Shown here: piece by piece, positions 57,899-64,000 of the stretch
Layout: each line of letters starts with the position of its first letter
Numbering within the stretch: position 1 is the stretch's first letter
Source: DASYQD01 sp963837455
Lineage (GTDB): Bacteria > Acidobacteriota > Thermoanaerobaculia > Multivoradales > JAIOJS01
Length of the DNA: 64,000 bases
NCBI GenBank assembly: GCA_963837455.1
Contig: CAWINM010000010.1
Span: 496,001-560,000 of the forward strand
Direction: 5' to 3'
Notes under the pieces: generated by a model
Told to the model about the DNA's origin: nothing
What the model saw: only the letters and a program-made list of their open reading frames with translations
Databases searched by the model: none
Made by a program: the position numbers and the translations under genes

Positions 57899-60882
57899 GC
57901 GGACCCGGCTCCGTCGTCAGCGCCCGGCGCTTCCACGGCCTGATGCCGTACCGGGTGCGCGAGGTGCTGCTGGTCGCCTCCCCGTACGACGCTTTCATCC
58001 TCGAGGAGGATGGGCTGCTCACCGAGCAGGTCTTCCTCGAGTACATGGAGGTGAGCCAGCCGGGGGCGCCCCGCTTCACCCACGCGCGCAGCGGCGGCGA
58101 GGCGCTCGACCTCCTGCACCACCAGCGCTTCGACCTCGTGCTCACCACGGCGACGCTGCCCGACATGACGGCCGAGCAGCTGGGGCGAGAGGTCAAGCGA
58201 CTGCGGCCGGGGCGGCCGGTGGTGCTCCTCGCCCTCGATCGCACCCTTCTCCATGAGCCCTGGCGCACCCTCGACCGCGAGGCGTTCGACGCTGCCTACC
58301 TGTGGGGCGGCGACGCCAAGATCCTGCTCGCCATCATCAAGTCGGTGGAGGATCGCGACAACGTCGACCGCGACATCGCCCTCGCCGACGTGCGCGCCAT
58401 CCTCATCCTCGAGGATTCGCCGCGCTACTACTCCTCGTTCCTCGGCATGCTCTACAAGGAGCTCATGCAGCAGTCGCACTCGCTCTACTCCGAGGGGGTG
58501 GACGAGATGGCGCGGCAGCTGTACATGAAGTCGCGCCCCAAGGTGCTGCACGCCACCACCTGGGAGGAGGGGATGGCGCTCTTCGAGCGCTACCGCCGCC
58601 ACGTCATGGCGGTGATCTGCGACCTGCGCCTGCCGCGCGGCGGCGTGCTCGACGACGGCGCCGGCCTCGCCTTCGCCCGTCACGTGCGGCGCAGCGATCC
58701 CGAGCTGCCGGTGTTGCTGCAGTCCTCTGCCGGTGTCGGCTCGCGGCGGGCGGCGGCCATGCGCGCCGGCTTCCTCGACAAGAGCTCGCCGACGTTGCTC
58801 GCCGACCTGGGAGATTTCCTGCGCCTGCAGCTGGGCTTCGGCGACTTCGTCTTCCGCACCTGCGAGGGCGGGCCCGAGGTCGGACGCGCCCACGACGTGC
58901 GCGAGCTCGAGCAGCAGCTCGCCACCGTGCCCGAGGAGAGCCTCGTCTTCCACGCGGCACGCAACCACTTCTCGATCTGGCTGCTCGCGCGCAGCGAGTT
59001 CGAGCTCGCCGAGCAGCTGCGGCCGCAGCGGGTGGCCGACTTCCCCAGCATCGCCGCCACCCGCGACTACCTGCGCGGCCTCTTGCGCGAGGTCAACGAG
59101 CGGGCGCAACGTGGGGTGGTGGCCGACTTCAGCCCCGAGAGCTTCGCCGAGCAGCCCTTCAGCCGTCTCGGCCAGGGATCGATGGGTGGCAAGGGGCGCA
59201 GCATCGCCTTCCTCCATCGCTCCCTCGCCGCCCTCGAGCCCGCCGACATCGGCGGCCTCGAGGTACGGTTGCCGCGCACGCTGGTGGTGGCCACCGAGCA
59301 CTTCGGACGCTTCCTCGAGCAGGGCAACCTCGCCGCCTTCGCCGCGCGTGCGGACGACGACGAGGAGGTGCGCCGTCGCTTCCTCGCGACGCCTTTGCCG
59401 GCGACGCTCGAGGCCGAGCTCGCGGCGGTGGTGGAGCGGCTCGCCGGTCCGCTCGCCGTGCGCTCCTCGAGCCTGCTCGAGGACTCCCTGCAGACCGGCA
59501 TGGCGGGCCTCTACGACACGGTAATGGTGCCCAACGTCGATCCCGATCCGCGACGGCGCCTGCGCGAGCTCGGTGGCGCGGTGCGGCGCGTCTACGCCTC
59601 GCTGTTCTCGCGCGCCGCGCGCCGCTACCTCGAGAGCACCGGCTACCTGCCCGAGGAAGAGAAGATGGCGGTGGTCATCCAGGCGGTGGCGGGCCGCCGC
59701 CGGGGCGACCGCTTCTACCCGAGCTTCTCGGCGGTGGCGCAGTCGCACAACTTCTACCCCTTCGGCCCGCAGCGGCCGGAGGAGGGTGTCGTGCACCTCG
59801 CCCTCGGGCTTGGACGGATCATCGCCGAGGGGGGCCGTTGCCTCCGCTTCTCGCCGGCGCGACCCGAGGTGCTGCCGCAGTTCGCCACCGCACGCGGCCT
59901 GCTCGACAGCTCGCAGAACGGGTTCTACGCCCTCGACCTGCGGGCGGAGGGGGAGGAGGGGGCCGATCGCGTGCGCTGGTTCGACCTCGCCGTGGCGGAG
60001 GAGGACGGCGCGCTGCTCGCCGCCGGCAGCGTGGTGTCGGCCGGCGAGCAGCGCGTGCGCGACGACCTCTCGCAGCGGGGGCCGCGGGTGGTCACCTTCA
60101 ACAACCTGCTGCGGCATCGCGCCATCCCGCTCGCCGAGGCGCTGCGTCGCCTGCTGGCGATGGCGCAGGAGGGGCTGGGGCGGCCGGTGGAGCTCGAGCT
60201 CGCCGGCGACATGGGGGATTGGGGACGTCCGGATGGGGCCCGCTCGCGCAGTGGCGCGCCCGAGCCGCCGCGCCTCTACCTGCTGCAGATGCGGCCGATG
60301 GTGGCGCAGCTGCGGCAGCCGGGCGGCGACGCCCCGGCGATGCCCCTCGCCTCCTGCCTCTGCCGGGCCACCACGCGCGCCCTCGGTCACGGCGTCTACG
60401 CGGGGTTGTGCGACCTCCTGCACGTGCGGCGTGACAGTTGGGAGCCGCGCCACAACAAGGCGATCGCCGCCGAGATAGGTGGCCTCAACGAGCAGCTGCG
60501 GGCGGAAGGACGCTCGTACGTGCTCATCGGTCCCGGGCGCTGGGGCACCGCCGACCCCTCGCTCGGGATCCCGGTGGAGTGGGCGCAGATCTCGGAGGTC
60601 AAGGTGCTGGTCGAGGCCTCACCGGCCGGCTACGACATCGAGCCCTCGCAGGGGGCGCACTTCTTCCAGAACATCACCTCGCTGCAGCTCGGCTACCTCA
60701 CCGTGCCGCCGGGGGCGGAGGCCACCAGCGGCAAGCCGGACTTCCTCGACTGGCGGTGGCTGGAGGAGCAGCCCGCGCTCACCACCACGCGCTTCCTGCG
60801 CCACCTGCGCTTCGCGCGGCAGCTGCCCGTCGAGCTCGCCGGCGCCTACGGGTGGGGAGTGATCGGCAAACCGGAGGGGTGA
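57895..60882 (+). CDS. Two receiver domains fused to a PEP-synthase/PPDK nucleotide-binding domain
   Basis: 995 residues. Residues about 20-160 form a receiver-like domain in which the acceptor position is not Asp (RFDLVLTTATLPDMTAEQLG), so it is probably a pseudo-receiver. Residues about 165-320 form a second receiver with intact acidic residues (VRAILILEDSPRYYSSFLGM and VMAVICDLRLPRGGVLDDGA). From about 420 to 790 is the PPDK/PEP-synthase ATP-grasp region: LGQGSMGGKGRSIAFLHRSL, LAVRSSSLLEDSLQTGMAGL and YDTVMVPN. Then comes an additional C-terminal region (YVLIGPGRWGTADPSLGIPV; GAHFFQNITSLQLGYLTVP). The phosphohistidine and PEP-binding barrel domains of true PEP synthase are missing. I infer a signalling or phosphotransfer protein, not a gluconeogenic enzyme. 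Confidence 0.85.
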   Translation: MSGPGSVVSARRFHGLMPYRVREVLLVASPYDAFILEEDGLLTEQVFLEYMEVSQPGAPRFTHARSGGEALDLLHHQRFDLVLTTATLPDMTAEQLGREVKRLRPGRPVVLLALDRTLLHEPWRTLDREAFDAAYLWGGDAKILLAIIKSVEDRDNVDRDIALADVRAILILEDSPRYYSSFLGMLYKELMQQSHSLYSEGVDEMARQLYMKSRPKVLHATTWEEGMALFERYRRHVMAVICDLRLPRGGVLDDGAGLAFARHVRRSDPELPVLLQSSAGVGSRRAAAMRAGFLDKSSPTLLADLGDFLRLQLGFGDFVFRTCEGGPEVGRAHDVRELEQQLATVPEESLVFHAARNHFSIWLLARSEFELAEQLRPQRVADFPSIAATRDYLRGLLREVNERAQRGVVADFSPESFAEQPFSRLGQGSMGGKGRSIAFLHRSLAALEPADIGGLEVRLPRTLVVATEHFGRFLEQGNLAAFAARADDDEEVRRRFLATPLPATLEAELAAVVERLAGPLAVRSSSLLEDSLQTGMAGLYDTVMVPNVDPDPRRRLRELGGAVRRVYASLFSRAARRYLESTGYLPEEEKMAVVIQAVAGRRRGDRFYPSFSAVAQSHNFYPFGPQRPEEGVVHLALGLGRIIAEGGRCLRFSPARPEVLPQFATARGLLDSSQNGFYALDLRAEGEEGADRVRWFDLAVAEEDGALLAAGSVVSAGEQRVRDDLSQRGPRVVTFNNLLRHRAIPLAEALRRLLAMAQEGLGRPVELELAGDMGDWGRPDGARSRSGAPEPPRLYLLQMRPMVAQLRQPGGDAPAMPLASCLCRATTRALGHGVYAGLCDLLHVRRDSWEPRHNKAIAAEIGGLNEQLRAEGRSYVLIGPGRWGTADPSLGIPVEWAQISEVKVLVEASPAGYDIEPSQGAHFFQNITSLQLGYLTVPPGAEATSGKPDFLDWRWLEEQPALTTTRFLRHLRFARQLPVELAGAYGWGVIGKPEG

Positions 60883-61251
60883 AAGGCGTCGGGCGACGAC
60901 CGCCGGCGCCGGTGCGTCTTTCGCTGGCCGCGAAGGCCGGGAGCGGTGCCCATGCAGGGGCTGGTCGGGGGCATCGAGCCGCTGCCCATCGCCGTTGCCG
61001 AGCGGCATGGTACGGCATCTCAGCGGGGTGTTGCCGGCCTCGTCGTCGGCTGGCGGTCGAGCTGGAGGAGGAGGCGAGACGCTGATGCCGGGCGCAGGGG
61101 ACCGACTGCAGTTATGAGATAATGAACCATCCGGGTTTCCGAGAAGGGTTGCGCCCGCTCGACGCTGTCAGTGGCGCGACTCTGGCCGGTTGTGCCACGC
61201 GGGGCGGTTGCTGCGCTGCCGCTAAGCTCGAAGCGAGGGCGAAAACGCACG
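60883..61251. other. Intergenic region, 369 bp, with an AT-rich patch
   Basis: No gene is convincing here. 61110-61135 is conspicuously AT-rich for this sequence (GTTATGAGATAATGAACC) and contains GATAAT (61118-61123), a good -10 hexamer, although no -35 is clear. It is the likely promoter of the PKD-like gene, whose ATG is at 61252. The rest is typical GC-rich spacer. Confidence 0.45.
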
Positions 61252-61791
61252 ATGGGGGGCTGGCCGGTCGGGATGGCTCGCGTGGCCGCTGGGCTGGCAT
61301 TGATGGCGGCGCCGGCGTTGGCGGCGACCTCGACCCAGGAGAGCCCGGTCGTCACCTTCGACTCGCCCGGCACCAAGGCGGTCACGCTCTCCGTGTGCAA
61401 CGGTGGGGGCTGCACCGAGGTCACCGTCGACGTCGTCGTGCTCGACCCGCGCCCCTCCGTGGTGTTGGCGCTCGTCACGCCGCCACTGGTGGCAGAGGGG
61501 GACGTCGTGCAGCTCTGCGGTGACGGTGCGGGCCAGCCGACGCTCACCTTCGGCTGGCGGATCCTCGATGCTCTCGGTGCTCCGGTCGCCGCAGCCAGCG
61601 GAGCTGCCACCAGGTGGGACACCACCGGCGTGGCGGCGGGGGTGTACAGCGTCTTCCTCGACGTCGACAACGCCACCGGGCCGACGGCTACCTCGCCGCC
61701 CTCGCTGGTGACGGTGGTCGCGTGGGACGGCCTGTTCCGCGACGGCTTCGAGATCGGCGTCGGGCACTGGAGCGGCGGCAGCACGCCCTGA
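61252..61791 (+). CDS. Secreted PKD-like protein with a DGFE-type C-terminal tail
   Basis: 179 residues from the ATG at 61252, with a signal peptide (GMARVAAGLALMAAPALAAT). The mature chain starts inside a PKD-like strand pattern (SPVVTFDSPGTKAVTLSVCN, GGGCTEVTVDVVVLDPRP). A second immunoglobulin-like domain follows (VVQLCGDGAGQPTLTFGWRI; VYSVFLDVDNATGPTATSPP). It ends WDGLFRDGFEIGVGHWS, close to the F-x-D-G-F-E-S-G-...-W-S tail seen on many secreted proteins of this and related phyla. The first domain looks shortened, as if the N-terminal part of a longer protein had been lost and the remainder joined to a signal peptide. Likely a cell-surface protein. Confidence 0.65.
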   Translation: MGGWPVGMARVAAGLALMAAPALAATSTQESPVVTFDSPGTKAVTLSVCNGGGCTEVTVDVVVLDPRPSVVLALVTPPLVAEGDVVQLCGDGAGQPTLTFGWRILDALGAPVAAASGAATRWDTTGVAAGVYSVFLDVDNATGPTATSPPSLVTVVAWDGLFRDGFEIGVGHWSGGSTP

Positions 61792-61957
61792 GCCCTGGCG
61801 CCGGGCCGGCGCGTCGCCCGCTCTCGCGGCCGCCAGACTCACGTAGCCGCTCGTCGGTGGGGCCGCCGAGCCGTGCGTGCTTGCCCCGGCTGGCACTGCG
61901 CCGCCGGCGTCCTGGCGGCGGGATCGGCAGGACCTTGATAGGCTCGCGCGCGTGACG

Positions 61958-62314
61958 ATGGGGCGGTCCTTCTGGGCGCGCTACCTGGCGGCGCTGCTGC
62001 TGCTCGGCGGCGTGCATTGGCACGGCGGGAGCGAGGCTCTCGAGAGCCATCTCGTCGTTCAGGCAGAGGTCTACTACCCCGACCTGCCGTGGCACGGCGA
62101 CGAGGTCCACGTCGACCCGGCCGTCGCCTCCTCCACCCGCGAGCCTTGCCCCGTCTGCCTGCTGCAGCTGCAGACCGGCGGCGCCGAGTCGCAGCCGGTC
62201 GCCGGCATCGCACCGCCACTCGTCGCCCTCTGGCGAACCGGCGACGATCCGGCGCGCCGCAGCGACGGCGACAGTCTCGCCTGCAGCGCTCGCGGACCGC
62301 CATCCCGCTCCTGA
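61958..62314 (+). CDS. Small exported protein with a CPVC motif
   Basis: 118 residues from the ATG at 61958 (a GTG six bases earlier is an alternative). A short signal/anchor segment (YLAALLLLGGVHWHGG) is followed by SHLVVQAEVYYPDLPWHGDE, VHVDPAVASSTREPCPVCLL and QLQTGGAESQPVAGIAPPLV. The single C-x-x-C (CPVCLLQLQ) and several His residues suggest metal or redox binding, but the chain is too short for a thioredoxin fold. Small Cys/His proteins of this general shape are often found before TonB-dependent receptor genes in Acidobacteriota, from memory. The next gene is indeed such a receptor. Function unknown. A TTGATAGGCT just upstream may be the -10. Confidence 0.65.
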   Translation: MGRSFWARYLAALLLLGGVHWHGGSEALESHLVVQAEVYYPDLPWHGDEVHVDPAVASSTREPCPVCLLQLQTGGAESQPVAGIAPPLVALWRTGDDPARRSDGDSLACSARGPPSRS

Positions 62315-62344
62315 GCCCGCGCGTCACCGTCGAGAGGCGCCCGC

Positions 62345-62362
62345 CTCCGCGCTAGCGCGGAG
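62345..62362. repeat. Perfect 18-bp palindrome downstream of the CPVC gene
   Basis: CTCCGCGCTAGCGCGGAG is a complete 9+9 palindrome, 31 bp after the CPVC gene stop and 74 bp before the TonB receptor ATG. It could be a transcription terminator stem without a U-tract, or an operator with a CTAG centre. Confidence 0.55.
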
Positions 62363-62398
62363 CCTGCGGGCCGCTCGCCCACCCACTCGCGACCTTGG

Positions 62399-62425
62399 GA
62401 GCTCCGACCGCAGTGGCCGGAGCTC
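62399..62425 (+). promoter_or_regulatory. Stem-loop directly before the TonB receptor ribosome-binding site
   Basis: GAGCTCCG (62399-62406) pairs perfectly with CGGAGCTC (62418-62425) around an 11-base loop. GGGAG, the likely ribosome-binding site, begins at 62426 and the ATG is at 62436. The stem could therefore influence initiation. It was found by eye only. Confidence 0.4.
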
Positions 62426-62435
62426 GGGAGCCATC

Positions 62436-64000
62436 ATGCAAGCACTGCCTTCGTGCGGGCGCGCCGTACAGCGCCCCGTCCACCGTCTCCATAGCGCGTT
62501 CCTCGTTGTCCTCCTGCTCCTCGTCACCCCCTGCGTGTTGCGCGCCGGTCAGGTCCGCGGCAAGGTCGTGGGCCCGGGCGACGAGCCTCTCCCCGGCGTC
62601 ATGCTGACGCTCTCCAACGACCTCACCGGCTTCAGTCAGCAAACGCAGTCGGCCGAGGACGGCTCGTACGCCTTCTACAACGTTCCTGAGAACCCCTACC
62701 ACCTGCGTGCCGCGATGACGGGCTTCCAGGCCGCGCACGTCGACGTCGACGTCCGTGGCAACGTGCCCGTCCAGCAGCCGGTGAAGCTGGCGGCGCAGTA
62801 CAGCGAGACCACCACCGTCACCGCCGAGAAGGAGAGCGTCGAGCTCGAGACCGACGCCTCGACGACCCACATCGACATCGACAAGTCTCTGGTGCGCCGC
62901 TTCGCCGCACCCGTTGCCTCGCGCGCCTTCGAGGCGATCGTGCTCTCCACTCCCGGTTTCAGCCAGGACGAAAACGGCCGCTACCATTTCCAAGGCGGCC
63001 ACTCCCAACAGCTCCTGGTGATCGACGGCCAGCCGATCGGCGATCAGGTGGGGATCACCTTCTCGAACTCGCTCGATCCCGCCGTCGCCGAGGGGGTGGA
63101 GATCGTCACCGGCGGCGTGCCGCCCGAGTACGGTGAGAAGGCTTACGGCGTCATCAACCTCACCACCCGCTCGGCTCTCGGGCACCCCGGCTTCCACGGC
63201 GACGTCACCGCCGGCGGGGGTCGCTTCTCGACCTCCGAGGAGGCGTTGGCGCTTGGCTGGGGAGGGGAGCGTCAGGGCCTATTCGCCGACGTCGACCACT
63301 CGCAGTCGGACCGCTTCCTCGACCCGGTGTCCTTCGACAGTTTCCACAACCACGGTCGCACCGAGCGGCTGTTCGGCCGCTACGACCTCATCTCGCCGGC
63401 GCAGGCGGACTCGCTGCGCTTGACCGGCAACGCCGGGCGCACCGATCGCGACGTCCCGAACCTGCCGTCGCAGCAGGAGGCGGGGCAGGACCAGCGCGTC
63501 GAGTCGCGCGACTGGAACCTCAACCTCGGCTACGAGCACGTCGCCAACGAGTGGGTGGCCGACGCCCAGGTGTACGGTCGCAACAACACCCTCCGTCTGC
63601 TCGGCTCCGCGAACGACACACCGGTGCTCGCCACTCAGGACCGCTCGCTGGAGAACCAGGGCGGCAACCTCTCGTTGACCCGTGTCTTCGGCGCCCACGA
63701 GGTGAAGGTCGGTGCGCAGGCGAAGCGCTTCCCCATCCGCGAGACCTTCAGCTTCGGCCTCACCGACCCGGGATTCAACGACCCCGATGCCGAGGAGGGG
63801 TACAACCCCAACCTGGCTCCCTACGACCTCACCCGCGGTGGTGACTTCTTCCACTTCCACGGCGAGCGCACCGGCAGCTACTACGCCGCCTACGCGCAAG
63901 ACACCATGCGTTTCGGCAACCTGACGATCAACGCCGGGCTGCGCTATGGCCACAACCACCTGTTCGAGAGCGAGAGCCTGGCGCAGCCGCGAGTGGGGAT
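62436..64000 (+). CDS. TonB-dependent receptor with N-terminal carboxypeptidase-regulatory domain, 3' truncated by window
   Basis: The first 521 residues of an outer-membrane receptor. A signal peptide (HSAFLVVLLLLVTPCVLRAG) is followed by a carboxypeptidase-regulatory domain (QVRGKVVGPGDEPLPGVMLT; QTQSAEDGSYAFYNVPENPY). Then comes the plug (VTAEKESVELETDASTTHID; GRYHFQGGHSQQLLVIDGQP; DPAVAEGVEIVTGGVPPEYG; EKAYGVINLTTRSALG), and the first strands of the barrel (HPGFHGDVTAGGGRFSTSEE; RTGSYYAAYAQDTMRFGNLT; INAGLRYGHNHL). No TonB box could be assigned. The domain order is the one common in Acidobacteriota and Bacteroidota receptors. The substrate is unknown. The gene continues past the right edge. 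Confidence 0.92.
   Translation, partial: MQALPSCGRAVQRPVHRLHSAFLVVLLLLVTPCVLRAGQVRGKVVGPGDEPLPGVMLTLSNDLTGFSQQTQSAEDGSYAFYNVPENPYHLRAAMTGFQAAHVDVDVRGNVPVQQPVKLAAQYSETTTVTAEKESVELETDASTTHIDIDKSLVRRFAAPVASRAFEAIVLSTPGFSQDENGRYHFQGGHSQQLLVIDGQPIGDQVGITFSNSLDPAVAEGVEIVTGGVPPEYGEKAYGVINLTTRSALGHPGFHGDVTAGGGRFSTSEEALALGWGGERQGLFADVDHSQSDRFLDPVSFDSFHNHGRTERLFGRYDLISPAQADSLRLTGNAGRTDRDVPNLPSQQEAGQDQRVESRDWNLNLGYEHVANEWVADAQVYGRNNTLRLLGSANDTPVLATQDRSLENQGGNLSLTRVFGAHEVKVGAQAKRFPIRETFSFGLTDPGFNDPDAEEGYNPNLAPYDLTRGGDFFHFHGERTGSYYAAYAQDTMRFGNLTINAGLRYGHNHLFESESLAQPRVG

Noticed and set aside
57580..60453. A 957-residue minus-strand frame opposite the REC-PPDK gene
   Set aside because: The plus strand has clear receiver and PPDK motifs with a coupled start; the minus frame has low-complexity composition and no recognisable fold.

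Overview
Organism. The window is very GC-rich and densely coded, with many 4-nt stop/start overlaps and few AT-rich promoters. It carries an ADOP-type duplicated permease next to a PadR remnant, a decayed second ADOP copy, a TonB-dependent receptor with an N-terminal carboxypeptidase-regulatory domain, a secreted protein ending in a DGFE-type tail, a CHAT/TPR protein, and SWIM-SNF2 and REC-PPDK genes. Together these suggest an Acidobacteriota genome, perhaps Thermoanaerobaculia-like. This is inference from gene content; no rRNA or tRNA is present to confirm it.

Sequence quality. Many genes read as intact families only if single-base indels are allowed. The density is extreme in 1-2800 (HrpB, response regulator, histidine kinase). 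It is sporadic elsewhere (about 8510, 10085, 10815, 19010, 24250, 32275, 32393, 37610, 56600-56820). Most look like dropped G/C bases from sequencing or assembly, so I annotate full-length genes across them. The PadR and second ADOP genes are different: whole domains are missing, so they look like true pseudogenes.

Layout. 1-2812: hrpB fragment and a two-component system (minus). 2975-7153: OB-fold lipoprotein, MASE1 hybrid kinase, and a membrane protein/ECF sigma/anti-sigma operon. 7244-8925: YqiA-like esterase and cyclophilin. 9062-13736: yebC, a large membrane-anchored TPR-CHAT protease and an unknown companion protein in one minus-strand operon. 13867-17681: M64 peptidase, CGNR regulator, DinB protein, and a DksA-type zinc finger fused to a SpoIIE phosphatase. 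17729-24312: M24 peptidase/alkyltransferase-like/membrane protein operon, ADOP permease, PadR remnant, and ADOP pseudogene. 24533-31849: Cys-rich secreted protein with a large secreted partner, two aspartic proteases, and a two-component system. 31908-40913: SNF2 helicase, a secreted unknown, cupin, DUF2891, gamma-glutamyltransferase and NTF2-like protein.

41015-53635 is the most unusual segment. Micro-ORFs, a terminator-like hairpin and a palindromic operator precede six tightly packed genes: an ABC ATPase, an ABC-2 permease fused to a degenerate M1-peptidase-like domain, a second ABC-2 permease, an RND-type periplasmic adaptor lipoprotein, an RND-like permease, and a second RND-like permease whose C terminus is a complete ABC ATPase. 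Both RND-like proteins lack the transmembrane acidic pair used for proton coupling. I infer a hybrid exporter in which ATP hydrolysis, not proton flux, drives RND-type subunits. 53752-64000: glutamate dehydrogenase, a PAS-GAF-GGDEF-EAL protein, a small ORF coupled to a REC-REC-PPDK protein, two small secreted proteins, and the start of a TonB-dependent receptor that runs off the right edge.
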